Origin: Anaeroplasmataceae bacterium | GTDB lineage: Bacteria; Bacillota_I; Bacilli_A; Acholeplasmatales; Anaeroplasmataceae | Assembly (NCBI GenBank): GCA_029067355.1 | Contig: JAIEEQ010000005.1 | Coordinates: forward strand, 1 to 51,513 | Direction: 5' to 3' | Length of the DNA: 51,513 nt | Part shown: positions 10,102 through 19,421 of the stretch, piece after piece | Position numbering within the stretch: position 1 is the first letter of the stretch | Layout: each line of letters opens with the position of its first letter | The notes under the pieces: model-generated | What the model saw: only the letters and a program-made list of their open reading frames with translations | The model's database searches: none | What the model was told of the DNA's origin: nothing | Program-made: the position numbers and the translations under genes

Positions 10102-11199
10102 ATGAATAAATTAAGATTAGGATTTGAAATTTTAAATATTCTACACAAGAACTCTTTTGATGCCTATATTGTTGGAGGGGCTGTAAGAGATTTTGTTCGC
10201 AATGCACCAATAGAGGATGTGGATATTGCTACTAACGCACTTCCAGAAGAGGTGTTTAAGCTTTTTCCTAAGGTTACCTATGAGGGAAAACCATATCTAA
10301 GCTGTCGTATTCATTTTAAGGGATGTATATTTGAGGTAACGACCTTTAGGAAAGAACTTACATATATAGATCATAGACATCCTGAATATGTTCCTGCTCA
10401 GACGATAGAAGAGGATCTTGTAAGAAGGGATTTTACAATGAATGCCCTAGCGATGAAGCATCCAGATCAAATTATAGATTTGTATCATGGAATAGAGGAT
10501 ATTAAGCAGGGAATTTTACGGATGATTGGAGATCCTGTTGTCCGATTTGATGAGGATGCATTACGTGTCTTTCGAGCTTTAGATTTTGTATCAAGATGGA
10601 ATTATAAGTTAGAACAGAATATTTTAGATAGCTTTTCAAAGGATTATTTGAAATATCTTAAGGAGGAGCTTGTCATTTCTATGATAAAAAGGATAGCTAC
10701 AAATCCTTTTCTGATTGGCCTTGCTTATATAAAAGAGTATCAGCTTTTACGCTCTTTTCCATTTTATCAGGTAGTATGCGAAGAAGCCTATGCTCAAGGC
10801 TATACAAAGAATATTTTTGCCTTGTTTTATGTGATTCATAATTTTCTTCCAGCAGATTGTAAGCTAACTAAGCAGGAGAAAACGAATGCCAAGGATATTG
10901 CCTTTTGGATTAGACATCAATTTGATAATATATCCTTGTATTATGGCAAATTAGATTGCTTAAATGAGGCAATTGATTTATATAATCATCTTTATGATAA
11001 GACTATGTCCTATGAAGAAATTGTTTTAAAGCGTCAAAAGCTTCCTATTCATAGTTCAAAGGATATTCAATTGGATTGGAGCAGGGTTCCTACTAAGGAA
11101 CGTGGAAAACAAACAAAACGGTTGGAAATGGCAATTTTATTAGGAATAATCAAAAACAGGGAAAAAGAAGTAATACAGTTTTTAGAAACAGAGGAATAA
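10102..11199 (+). CDS. cca: CCA-adding tRNA nucleotidyltransferase
   Basis: Adds or repairs the 3' CCA of tRNAs. About 365 aa. IVGGAVRDF, the catalytic DVDIAT, RRDFTMNALA and the primer-binding DALRVFRALDFVSRW motifs define a class II (bacterial) enzyme. I start at ATG 10102 (MNKLRLGFEIL), about 17 nt downstream of its TATAAT; the track's 408-aa version would require transcription from inside yigZ. First gene of an operon running through the pullulanase to about 15.5 kb. Confidence 0.94.
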   Translation: MNKLRLGFEILNILHKNSFDAYIVGGAVRDFVRNAPIEDVDIATNALPEEVFKLFPKVTYEGKPYLSCRIHFKGCIFEVTTFRKELTYIDHRHPEYVPAQTIEEDLVRRDFTMNALAMKHPDQIIDLYHGIEDIKQGILRMIGDPVVRFDEDALRVFRALDFVSRWNYKLEQNILDSFSKDYLKYLKEELVISMIKRIATNPFLIGLAYIKEYQLLRSFPFYQVVCEEAYAQGYTKNIFALFYVIHNFLPADCKLTKQEKTNAKDIAFWIRHQFDNISLYYGKLDCLNEAIDLYNHLYDKTMSYEEIVLKRQKLPIHSSKDIQLDWSRVPTKERGKQTKRLEMAILLGIIKNREKEVIQFLETEE

Positions 11200-11202
11200 A
11201 GT

Positions 11203-13275
11203 ATGCGTTATACAATGATGGCTTTTATGGATTCATACAATGAAATAACCTTTTTAGTACAACGAAAGAACAGATTTAAGGCAAAGAGCTTTTATCTTTA
11301 TGATGAAGATCATTTTCTTGAAGAATTGACAATAAATTATCAGTATAGTGAACATAATATGGTGAAAATTGGATTACAGGTAACAAACAATAAACTGAAG
11401 CTTCATCATAATTATTTTATAGTTGATGATTTGAAGCATCATGTTCCTGTTTATTCAGGAAGTATTGTAAGAACTTCAGAATTTGAATCTAAATATTTTT
11501 ATGAGGGTAAACTGGGCTTTGAATATAGAAAGGAGTCAACAACCTTTCGTGTGTGGAGTCCAGTAGCAAAGGCGATGTATGTAAGTATTATATTGCCTGA
11601 TGGATCACTAGACAGAAAGGATTTTTCCTACAAAAATCATGGCGTTTGGGAAGCAATCGTAGATAAGGATTTAGAGGGAGCAAGCTATGTCTATTATGTA
11701 AAAATATTTGATTACTATGAAAAAGTATTAGATCCCTATGGGATTTCAGCAGGAATCAATCGAGAAGCTAATTATATCATAGATACAAATAAGCTATATA
11801 AAATGAAATATGAAAAGCCATATTTCTCAGGCTATCCTGTGGATGCGGTTGTTTATGAAACAAATGTACGTGATATGACCTGTACTTTAAAAAATGAAAG
11901 AAAGGGAAGCTTTTTAGGATTAGTTGATGAGGATAAAAATAAGGGATTGAACTATATTTCTTCTTTAGGAGTAACTCATATACAATTTATGCCGATTTTT
12001 GATTTTGGTGGTGTAGATGATCAAAAAAGAGATTTATATTATAACTGGGGATACAATCCTGAACAGTATTTTGTTCCAAGTGGTTGGTATTCCTCTAATC
12101 CAAAGGACCCTTATTCTAGATTAAATGAAGTGTTACAGCTTGTAGATGAGGCTCACAAAAGAGGTATGCGAGTGATTATGGACGTTGTTTTTAACCATGT
12201 ATATAATATGAAAAACTCTCCATTAGAAAAGCTCGTTCCTGGTTATTTTTTTAGAGTTGATGCCTATGGAAATTATACCAATACCTGTGGCTGTGGAAAT
12301 GATTTAGCTACTGAAAAAAGAATGTGCTCTAGAATGATTGTAGATAATTTAGTTTATTGGGCAAAGAATTTTCACATTTCTGGTTTCCGTTTTGATTTGA
12401 TGGGATTATTAGATATTGAAACTTTAGGAATTGCTTACCGCAAATTAAAAGAGATTGATCCTGATATATTGCTTTATGGGGAAGGTTGGAATATGCCAAA
12501 TACAATTCCAGATGCCTATCGTCCACATATATATAATTCCTATAAAATGCCAAACTATGGATTTTTTAATGATAAATATCGAGACACCTTAAAAGGAAGT
12601 CAGTGGAATAAAAGTCTTGGCTTTGCCTTTGGACAAGCAACCTCTCCTAAAGAAATATTTTCATTATTGGGTGGAAGTGTACAAAGAGGATACCATTTTC
12701 AAACTCCAAATCAAAGTGTGAATTATGTGGAATGCCATGATAACTATACCCTATATGATTTTGCTACCTATGCATTAGGATTAGATGAAGAGCAGGCTAT
12801 TTGTGGAGGCAAACTTGCTATACAAATGATTATAATATCCTTAGGCATGGTATTTCTTCATGCAGGACAAGAATTCTTTAGAACAAAAAAAGGAGTAGAG
12901 AATTCGTATAAATCTGAGGATTATATTAATCGCTTTGATTATAGCAGAAGAGATTTTTATCAAGAGGATATAGAGGGAATTAAGGATCTCCTTCAGATTC
13001 GCAAGCGATATCCAGAATTTAGAATGCAAAATCCATATGAGATTGAACAAAAAATGATATTCATAGAGGAACTGTCAAATGAGCATACGATTTGTTACTG
13101 GTTAGAGGGAATTGGATATCGGTTGACGATTGTTGTGAAAAATAATAAAGACTCATTTACATTGCCTCTTCAGCATAGTGAAATGATTTTCAATGGACAT
13201 AGAGCAGTTTCTGTGCCACAGGAAAAATATGAATTAGAGGATATGGGTGTATATATCTTCAAGGAGGTAAAGTAA
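11203..13275 (+). CDS. pulA: type I pullulanase (GH13 debranching enzyme)
   Basis: Cleaves alpha-1,6 branches in pullulan, glycogen or starch dextrins. 690 aa. An N-terminal extension and a CBM48-like domain (TTFRVWSPVAKAMYVSI) are followed by the GH13 barrel. The pullulanase signature YNWGYNP, region I DVVFNHVY, the nucleophile region GFRFDLMG, the acid/base region LLYGEGWN and VECHDN are present. There is no signal peptide, so it acts inside the cell on imported or stored glucan. Its stop overlaps the following gene by one base. Confidence 0.93.
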   Translation: MRYTMMAFMDSYNEITFLVQRKNRFKAKSFYLYDEDHFLEELTINYQYSEHNMVKIGLQVTNNKLKLHHNYFIVDDLKHHVPVYSGSIVRTSEFESKYFYEGKLGFEYRKESTTFRVWSPVAKAMYVSIILPDGSLDRKDFSYKNHGVWEAIVDKDLEGASYVYYVKIFDYYEKVLDPYGISAGINREANYIIDTNKLYKMKYEKPYFSGYPVDAVVYETNVRDMTCTLKNERKGSFLGLVDEDKNKGLNYISSLGVTHIQFMPIFDFGGVDDQKRDLYYNWGYNPEQYFVPSGWYSSNPKDPYSRLNEVLQLVDEAHKRGMRVIMDVVFNHVYNMKNSPLEKLVPGYFFRVDAYGNYTNTCGCGNDLATEKRMCSRMIVDNLVYWAKNFHISGFRFDLMGLLDIETLGIAYRKLKEIDPDILLYGEGWNMPNTIPDAYRPHIYNSYKMPNYGFFNDKYRDTLKGSQWNKSLGFAFGQATSPKEIFSLLGGSVQRGYHFQTPNQSVNYVECHDNYTLYDFATYALGLDEEQAICGGKLAIQMIIISLGMVFLHAGQEFFRTKKGVENSYKSEDYINRFDYSRRDFYQEDIEGIKDLLQIRKRYPEFRMQNPYEIEQKMIFIEELSNEHTICYWLEGIGYRLTIVVKNNKDSFTLPLQHSEMIFNGHRAVSVPQEKYELEDMGVYIFKEVK

Positions 13276-14153
13276 TGGAAATTATTGGAAAAGTAGCAGC
13301 AATAAACACTTCTGATGGATTATCAAATCTGTCTATTGTTGATCAGGAGGGGACGCTATGGAATATTAAGGCTCCCTTGGACAAGATATTCTATATTGGG
13401 CATGTATATATTTTTACAGTAAAGAAAAATATAGGAGAGCGTGTGAGCTATCTTGTTGAAGGTGTTCAGAGTGTAGAAGAACTGCCTATCAAAGAAAGTG
13501 ATCAGCTTTTGAGAAGGTTTTTTCCAAAATCTCCTTATACCTTAGAAGAGTCAATGGATATGGTTTATTCTGTTATAGAAGGAATAGGGAATGTCGTCAT
13601 TCAAGGAATTACCAAATCACTTCTTGATACATATCAGAAGCAATTCTTTTTATATCCAGCAGCCTCTAGAATGCATCATACCTATGTTGGAGGACTTGCC
13701 TATCATACGATAGGTATGATTAAATTGGCAAAAGCCTTTTTAGAAAATTATCCTTATTTAAATGCGGATTATTTATACTCTGGAATTATTCTTCATGATT
13801 TGGGAAAAACAAAGGAGCTTACAGGAATAGAGGCTACGGAATATACCTTGGATGGACAGCTTTTAGGACATTTGGTTATAGGTGCTTTAGAGATTGGTAA
13901 AACAGCAGAGATCTTGGGCTATGGAACAACTAAGGAAGTTCAAATGCTTCAGCATATGTTAATTTCCCATCATGGACAGCCTCAGTTTGGAGCTGCAAAG
14001 CGTCCTATGACACCAGAGGCAGTTGCGTTATGGTATATTGATACCATTGATTCAAAGTTTAGGGTTTTAGGAGAAGAGCTTGACAAGACACAATCTAATC
14101 ATTTCACAGAATCTATTGGGGTTTTGGATAAGGTCAAGATTTATAAGGGGTAG
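13275..14153 (+). CDS. yhaM: YhaM-type 3'-5' exoribonuclease (OB fold plus HD domain)
   Basis: 292 aa. An N-terminal OB-like domain (about residues 1-70) precedes an HD phosphohydrolase domain with MHHTYVGGLAYHT, the metal-binding LHDLGK and a later HGQPQFGA. This layout is that of the Firmicutes RNase YhaM, an Mn2+-dependent 3'-5' exonuclease. ATG 13275 overlaps the pullulanase TAA. Confidence 0.88.
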   Translation: MEIIGKVAAINTSDGLSNLSIVDQEGTLWNIKAPLDKIFYIGHVYIFTVKKNIGERVSYLVEGVQSVEELPIKESDQLLRRFFPKSPYTLEESMDMVYSVIEGIGNVVIQGITKSLLDTYQKQFFLYPAASRMHHTYVGGLAYHTIGMIKLAKAFLENYPYLNADYLYSGIILHDLGKTKELTGIEATEYTLDGQLLGHLVIGALEIGKTAEILGYGTTKEVQMLQHMLISHHGQPQFGAAKRPMTPEAVALWYIDTIDSKFRVLGEELDKTQSNHFTESIGVLDKVKIYKG

Positions 14154-14156
14154 CTT

Positions 14157-14558
14157 ATGATTGAAAAGTTGTTATCAAATGAAATTTATGTTGTATTAAT
14201 CGCGATTGTGGTTACAGTATTTCCATTTCTGGTATGCTGTTACCATTATAAAAAGTATGGAATTTTACAAGGAGTATTTAGTATTTTAACAGTTCCTATG
14301 ATCTTTAATGGAATTGGAGATTTGATTTGCTTTATATTTAAAGGTGCTCCTGATGCTCAAAAGGTATTTCAAGGAATCTTCTTTGGGCTAGATTCAATTG
14401 CCCAGCTTTATCGAAAGCTATTTAGCTTTACAGGCTGGCAATGGCTTTATGATACAGGCTGGATTTATATGCCTGCGATTTTGATTTTCATATTAACCTA
14501 TGGATATAGCATTACATTTTATAAGAGAAGAAAGCACAAGAAAAAGAGGGAAGAGTAA
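14157..14558 (+). CDS. hypothetical membrane protein
   Basis: 133 aa with three likely membrane helices (about residues 10-28, 38-60 and 100-121) and a very basic C-terminal tail (YKRRKHKKKREE). I do not recognise a family. It starts 3 bp after yhaM behind AAGGGG, and its stop overlaps the next ATG, so it is co-translated with the following membrane protein; the pair may act together. Confidence 0.75.
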   Translation: MIEKLLSNEIYVVLIAIVVTVFPFLVCCYHYKKYGILQGVFSILTVPMIFNGIGDLICFIFKGAPDAQKVFQGIFFGLDSIAQLYRKLFSFTGWQWLYDTGWIYMPAILIFILTYGYSITFYKRRKHKKKREE

Positions 14559-15499
14559 TGAATAAAAAATTAACTAGTTTCTTAGTGGAAAATAATTTTA
14601 GTCTTGAACAGGAGGGGGCTTATTCCTATATCAATGATTATCAGGTTTCTATTGGGCAGGATAGAATGCAAAATGCCATATATGGATCTATGGATACTGT
14701 GATTCAAATATATAGTCATTTGGAAATTGAACAGATGGATGCCATAAAAGGCTATCTTAAGGAAATGAAAAAAAGTCTTTCGATTACAAAATATGAGGTT
14801 ACACAAATTGGGGTTTGCTTTGTAATTGTGAAGCATTATGATACTTTGCTAGATAGAATAAAACAAATCACAAGCTATATGATTTCTCAAAATGCCAAGA
14901 ATAAGGAATATTGTCCAGTAACTGGAGATCCTTTAGATGAGGAAACTAAGAAAAAGCTTTACTATAATAATTTAGTGATTTTCCTTAATGCTGTAAGTGT
15001 TGATATTATAAATTCACAAATTGAACAGGAAGAAGAGGAATTTCAGGCAGCTCCAAATAATTACGCCAAAGGATTGCTAGGTGCATTTGTTGGTGGAGCA
15101 TTAGGGGCTATTGTTTGGGTTGTTTTAGGAGCCTTAACGGGTATTATATCTGGATGGATTGCTTTTTTAATTGCTGTACTTGCGGGCTTGGGATATGATA
15201 AGATGAAGGGAAAACCTACCCATATGAAATTTGTCTTTTCTGCAATAGCTACTTTAATCTATGCAGTTGTCTCTATGTTTGTCATATATATTTTACTGGT
15301 TCGTAGTCTGATGATTACAGAAGGAATAAGTGGAAATCCTGTAAGCCTATTGTTTGAGCTTGTTTCTATTGATGAGGAAGTCCGTTCTGGATTTATAATG
15401 GATATGGTGCTCAGCTTATTCTTTGGAATTTTAGGTATAGGCTTTTCTTATCTTCAGATGAGAAAGTCTTTCCATCAAAAACAAGAAAAATTAAAATAA
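14558..15499 (+). CDS. hypothetical protein with C-terminal four-helix membrane region
   Basis: 313 aa. Residues 1-165 are soluble and mixed alpha/beta, with a short Cys-containing motif YCPVTGDPLDEETKKK near residue 130. The rest holds about four membrane helices, the first pair rich in Gly/Ala (LLGAFVGGALGAIVWVVLG). I know no function. Last gene of the cca operon, followed by the pheS T-box promoter region. Confidence 0.75.
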   Translation: MNKKLTSFLVENNFSLEQEGAYSYINDYQVSIGQDRMQNAIYGSMDTVIQIYSHLEIEQMDAIKGYLKEMKKSLSITKYEVTQIGVCFVIVKHYDTLLDRIKQITSYMISQNAKNKEYCPVTGDPLDEETKKKLYYNNLVIFLNAVSVDIINSQIEQEEEEFQAAPNNYAKGLLGAFVGGALGAIVWVVLGALTGIISGWIAFLIAVLAGLGYDKMKGKPTHMKFVFSAIATLIYAVVSMFVIYILLVRSLMITEGISGNPVSLLFELVSIDEEVRSGFIMDMVLSLFFGILGIGFSYLQMRKSFHQKQEKLK

Positions 15500-15549
15500 G
15501 ATTGAATAAAGCATAAAATTTTGATAAAATAATAAAGTATATAAAATAT

Positions 15550-15780
15550 GATGATGAAGGACAAGTAACAAAGCAATGTTATGAAAGAGAAGAGGAAGAT
15601 AGGTGCGAGCCTCACATAAATAGCTTTGTGAATTCACCTTTGGAGTGATGCTAATACCATCCGTAGCTGGGCGTTAACCAAAAAAATGAGTGCTATAAGT
15701 TTTTATAGAACTAGGGTGGTACCACGGAAAGCATATTTCGTCCTTAGAAGATTATTCTTTTAAGGACTTTTTATTTTTAA
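15550..15780 (+). promoter_or_regulatory. T-box riboswitch for pheST (tRNA-Phe)
   Basis: The leader contains the T-box sequence AGGGTGGTACCACGG (15713-15727), which pairs with the uncharged tRNA acceptor end. Upstream is a stem I region with GTGAATTCACC, where TTC (a Phe codon) followed by A is the expected specifier. Downstream is a terminator stem GTCCTTAGAAG/CTTTTAAGGAC (15740-15767) and TTTTTATTTTT. Uncharged tRNA-Phe should favour the antiterminator and turn on pheST. The left boundary is approximate; an AT-rich promoter lies at about 15520-15549. Confidence 0.93.
15740..15778 (+). terminator. regulated terminator of the pheST T-box
   Basis: An 11-bp stem (15740-15750 with 15757-15767, one G-U pair), a 6-nt loop and a T-rich tract, placed directly after the T-box sequence and just before the pheS SD. 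Confidence 0.85.
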
Positions 15781-15795
15781 GGAGGAAGAAAGGTT

Positions 15796-16836
15796 ATGAA
15801 TGAATTAGACGCATTAGATAAGGTGGTGGATTCCTTAGAGGCTGAACTGGAAACGGTTGAGGACTTAAACGCCTTACAGCAAAAAAAGGCAAGCTATCTA
15901 GGGAAAAAGGGTGTGATTGCTGAGGCTATGGCAAATATGCGTAATTTAACTATTGAGGCTAGAAAGGAAGTTGGAATGCGTTCAAATAAAATTAAACAGC
16001 TTTTGGAGGAACGCTTTGAACAGAAAAGACAGGCCATAGAGAATGCGATTATTGAAAAGAAATTAAAGAGTGAAGCTATTGATGTTACCTTACCAGGAGT
16101 AGCTCTTCCTGTTGGTGGAATTCATCCTTTAAATCAAACCATAATGGATTTAGAGGATTTGTATATTAGTATGGGGTATACTATTGCGGAGGGACCTGAA
16201 ATTGAAACAGACGAATACTGCTTTGAAAAGCTGAATTTACCTAAGGGACACCCTGCAAGAGATATGCAGGATACCTTCTACATTGATGCAGAGCTTCTTC
16301 TTAGAAGCCAAACCTCACCTGTTCAGGTAAGAACTATGCTTGAAAAGAAGGGAGAGCCCATTAAAATTGTATGTCCTGGCAAGGTGTATAGAAGAGATGA
16401 TGATGATGCGACCCATTCTCATCAGTTTATGCAGTTTGAAGGCTTAGTGCTAGGAAAGGATATTACTTTGGCTGATTTAAAGGGAGCTCTTTTGGAAATG
16501 GCAAGAAAAATGTTTGGTGAAGAAAGAGAAATACGATTACGTCCATCCTTTTTCCCTTTTACTGAGCCATCCGTAGAGGTAGATGTTTCCTGTGGATTAT
16601 GTGGGGGCAAGGGGTGCTCCGTATGTAAGAATACAGGCTGGATTGAGGTTTTAGGTGCAGGAATGGTAAATAACAACGTACTTAGAATGTGTGGCTATGA
16701 TCCAAAGGAAATTCAAGGGTTTGCCTTTGGAGCGGGTATAGAGCGTATTACAATGCTTAAATATCGCATAGATGATATTCGGAATTTTTATACCAACGAT
16801 ATTCGGTTTTTAAACCAGTTTAAGGAGGTTAAGTAA
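15796..16836 (+). CDS. pheS: phenylalanyl-tRNA synthetase alpha subunit
   Basis: Catalytic subunit of the (alpha-beta)2 PheRS. 346 aa. An N-terminal coiled-coil tRNA-binding arm is followed by the class II catalytic core: motif 2 region [20 protein letters not shown], the [12 protein letters not shown]-type motif ([14 protein letters not shown]) and motif 3 [20 protein letters not shown] lies ahead of ATG 15796, just past the T-box terminator. Confidence 0.98.
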   Translation: MNELDALDKVVDSLEAELETVEDLNALQQKKASYLGKKGVIAEAMANMRNLTIEARKEVGMRSNKIKQLLEERFEQKRQAIENAIIEKKLKSEAIDVTLPGVALPVGGIHPLNQTIMDLEDLYISMGYTIAEGPEIETDEYCFEKLNLPKGHPARDMQDTFYIDAELLLRSQTSPVQVRTMLEKKGEPIKIVCPGKVYRRDDDDATHSHQFMQFEGLVLGKDITLADLKGALLEMARKMFGEEREIRLRPSFFPFTEPSVEVDVSCGLCGGKGCSVCKNTGWIEVLGAGMVNNNVLRMCGYDPKEIQGFAFGAGIERITMLKYRIDDIRNFYTNDIRFLNQFKEVK

Positions 16837-16837
16837 A

Positions 16838-19210
16838 ATGAAAATTTCTAAAAATTGGTTAAAAGATTATTTGAATTTAGATGAAATCACAGATGATGAG
16901 CTACACCATAGGATTAGCTTTCATGTTTGTGAAATTGAGTCTTATAAAAAGCTTGTTAACGCAACCTCCTTATCTATTGGTAAGGTGGTAGAATGTGTTA
17001 TGCATCCAGATAGTGATCACCTTCATATCTGTCAGGTTGAAATAAGACCTGGTGAGGTTTCCCAAATTGTATGCGGGGCTCCTAATGTATGCGCTGGTGT
17101 TAAGGTTATTGTTGCTCTTCCTGGGGCAGTTTTACCTGGTGACTTTAAGATCAAGCCTTCTAAGATTAGGGGAGTTGAGTCCTTTGGAATGCTTTGTTCC
17201 TTACAGGAGTTGGGAATTGAAGAAAAGTATATTGATGAAGAATTTAAAAATGGAATCTATTTATTAGATGAGGATGCACCTGTTGGTGAAGATCCATTAG
17301 TCTATTTAGGCTTTGACGATACTGTGATTGATTTAGATGTAACCTCAAATCGTTCTGATTTATTATCAATTGAGGGAGTTGCTTATGACATTGGAGCTAC
17401 ATTGAATCAGCAGATTTATCCTATTGAGCCTTCCTTTAGCTTGAGTAATAAAATGAATCCAGTTTCTGTAAAGGTTGAAACAGATAAATGCTATAAGTAT
17501 CTTGCAAGATATATTGCAAATGTAAAAATAGCCCCATCCCCACAATGGATGAAAGCAAGACTTATCGCAAGCGGAATTCGACCTATTAATAACGTCGTTG
17601 ATATCACTAATTTCGTTTTGCTTGAATTAGGACAGCCTCTGCATGCCTTTGATGCAGATCGTCTTGGAAATCAAATTGTTGTGCGAATGGCTAAGGATAA
17701 TGAAAAATTAAAAACATTAGATAACATAGAGCGTACATTAAATTCAGATGATATTGTTATCACTAATGGTAAAGAAGCTGTATGTGTTGCAGGAGTTATG
17801 GGAGGACTTACAACAGAGGTGGAAGCAACTACCCAAAATATTATTTTAGAGGCAGCCTATTTTGATCCACTCTCTATAAGAAGAACCTCTAGTAAGCTAG
17901 GATTAAAAAGCGAATCTTCAACTCGCTTTGAACGTAAAATAGATTATGAACGTGTTGAACGAGCCTTGGATTATGCCACTCAGCTATTAGAGGAATTGTG
18001 TGATGCTGAAATCTATGATGGCATTGCCGAGGATGTTAAGGTCGTTATAGAGCCTAAATCGGTTGCTGTTACAGCGTCAAAAATTAATTCTATTTTAGGA
18101 ACCTCACTATCAGAAGTGGAGGTGGAAGATATTTTTAAGCGATTGGCTTATGTCTATACAAAAAACAAGGAGGAGTATACAATTATTCTTCCTTCAAGAA
18201 GAATGGATTTAGAGCCTTCTGTTCAGGATATAGCTGAAGATGTTGCTAGAATTTATGGATATGATAACATTCCAACCACTTTGGCTAAAACAGAAGCAAG
18301 AGGAGGGCTAACCTATGAACAAAAGAGAACCCGTCTAATTCGTCAGATTCTTGCGAATATGGGATTAAATGAGGTTGTATCCTATTCCTTAATTGCAAAA
18401 AAGGATTTAAATCGTTATACGTTATCTTCACAAGAGCCTATATGCGTGATGATGCCAATGACAGAGGATCGTGCAGTAATGCGACAAAGCCTATTAAATG
18501 GTGTTATGGATGCAGTGGCTTATAATAAGGCCCGCAAGCAGGAGAATCTTGCTTTGTTTGAAATTGGTAAAACCTATTCAGTAAATAAGGAAGAAACTAA
18601 ACTGGCAATAGCATTATCTGGCTTGTATTCCTCTCATCTTTGGAAGGGAGTTAAACAGGAGGCTAGCTTCTATCTATTGAAAGGAATTTTAGAAACCTTA
18701 TTTGAGAAATTAAATATTACAGTTACCTTTACACCCTACCAGCAGATTTCCGTTTTCCATCCAGGAAGATGTGCTGCCATAATATATAAGGACAAAATGA
18801 TAGGTGTGTTAGGACAGCTTCATCCTCGCTTCAGTAAGGAAATGGGTGTTGGAAATACAGTGGCTTTAGAAATAAGTATTGCAGATATTTTACAGGATTC
18901 TAAGCCGTTTAATTATCAATCCTTAAATAAATTTCCAACGATTGTTCGTGATTTAGCTATTGTATGCAAAAAAGATATATTAGCCTCTGACATTGAAAAG
19001 TTGATTAAGCAAACAGGAAAAAAGATGTTAACTCATATTGAATTATTTGATGTCTATACTGGAGAAAATGTAGGAGCCGATGAAAAATCCTTAGCATTTA
19101 AGCTTGTTTTTGAGGATTCAACAAAAACCTTAGAAACAGAAGAGGTAGATAAGATTATACGTTCTATTCTAAATCGCTTAGAGTTTGTTTATAAAGCAAG
19201 ATTAAGATAA
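16838..19210 (+). CDS. pheT: phenylalanyl-tRNA synthetase beta subunit
   Basis: 790 aa, full length. An EMAP-like tRNA-binding domain (about residues 40-150, VECVMHPDSDHLHICQVE), B3/B4 editing domain, B5, catalytic-like core and a C-terminal ferredoxin-fold anticodon-binding domain (FPTIVRDLAIVC...). It starts one base after the pheS stop behind TAAGGAGG, under the same T-box. Confidence 0.98.
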   Translation: MKISKNWLKDYLNLDEITDDELHHRISFHVCEIESYKKLVNATSLSIGKVVECVMHPDSDHLHICQVEIRPGEVSQIVCGAPNVCAGVKVIVALPGAVLPGDFKIKPSKIRGVESFGMLCSLQELGIEEKYIDEEFKNGIYLLDEDAPVGEDPLVYLGFDDTVIDLDVTSNRSDLLSIEGVAYDIGATLNQQIYPIEPSFSLSNKMNPVSVKVETDKCYKYLARYIANVKIAPSPQWMKARLIASGIRPINNVVDITNFVLLELGQPLHAFDADRLGNQIVVRMAKDNEKLKTLDNIERTLNSDDIVITNGKEAVCVAGVMGGLTTEVEATTQNIILEAAYFDPLSIRRTSSKLGLKSESSTRFERKIDYERVERALDYATQLLEELCDAEIYDGIAEDVKVVIEPKSVAVTASKINSILGTSLSEVEVEDIFKRLAYVYTKNKEEYTIILPSRRMDLEPSVQDIAEDVARIYGYDNIPTTLAKTEARGGLTYEQKRTRLIRQILANMGLNEVVSYSLIAKKDLNRYTLSSQEPICVMMPMTEDRAVMRQSLLNGVMDAVAYNKARKQENLALFEIGKTYSVNKEETKLAIALSGLYSSHLWKGVKQEASFYLLKGILETLFEKLNITVTFTPYQQISVFHPGRCAAIIYKDKMIGVLGQLHPRFSKEMGVGNTVALEISIADILQDSKPFNYQSLNKFPTIVRDLAIVCKKDILASDIEKLIKQTGKKMLTHIELFDVYTGENVGADEKSLAFKLVFEDSTKTLETEEVDKIIRSILNRLEFVYKARLR

Positions 19211-19223
19211 GTTGATAATTTTT

Positions 19224-19270
19224 AAAACCAATCGTTACTTTAGAAAACTAAAAACGGTTGGTTTTCTTTT
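19224..19270 (+). terminator. terminator after pheST
   Basis: AAAACCAATCGTT (19224-19236) pairs with AACGGTTGGTTTT (19253-19265), 13 pairs with one G-U, followed by CTTTT. Confidence 0.85.
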
Positions 19271-19290
19271 GCTATTAAAAAATTGAAATC

Positions 19291-19320
19291 TATAAAAGAA
19301 TAGGAGAATGGTCTTTTATA
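19291..19320. repeat. 9-bp inverted repeat upstream of rlmN
   Basis: TATAAAAGA (19291-19299) and TCTTTTATA (19312-19320) are perfect complements around a 12-nt loop. No T tract follows, so it is not an obvious terminator. It lies 50 bp before the rlmN -35 box; role unknown. Confidence 0.4.
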
Positions 19321-19369
19321 AAATTTTGAATTCAATTCTCATTGAAATAAAAATGAAGCTCTGTTCATC

Positions 19370-19398
19370 TTGAAATTTTTCTTTTCATTATGTATAAT
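19370..19398 (+). promoter_or_regulatory. sigma-A promoter of rlmN
   Basis: TTGAAA (19370-19375), 17-nt spacer, TATAAT (19393-19398). Consensus quality, about 24 nt before the rlmN start. Confidence 0.8.
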
Positions 19399-19421
19399 TT
19401 AGAAAGAAACTAGGTGATTTT

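Noticed and set aside
19308-19373. Small ORF MVFYKILNS... ahead of rlmN
   Set aside because: AGGAG lies only 1-2 nt from the ATG, there is no promoter clearly upstream, and it overlaps the rlmN -35 box.
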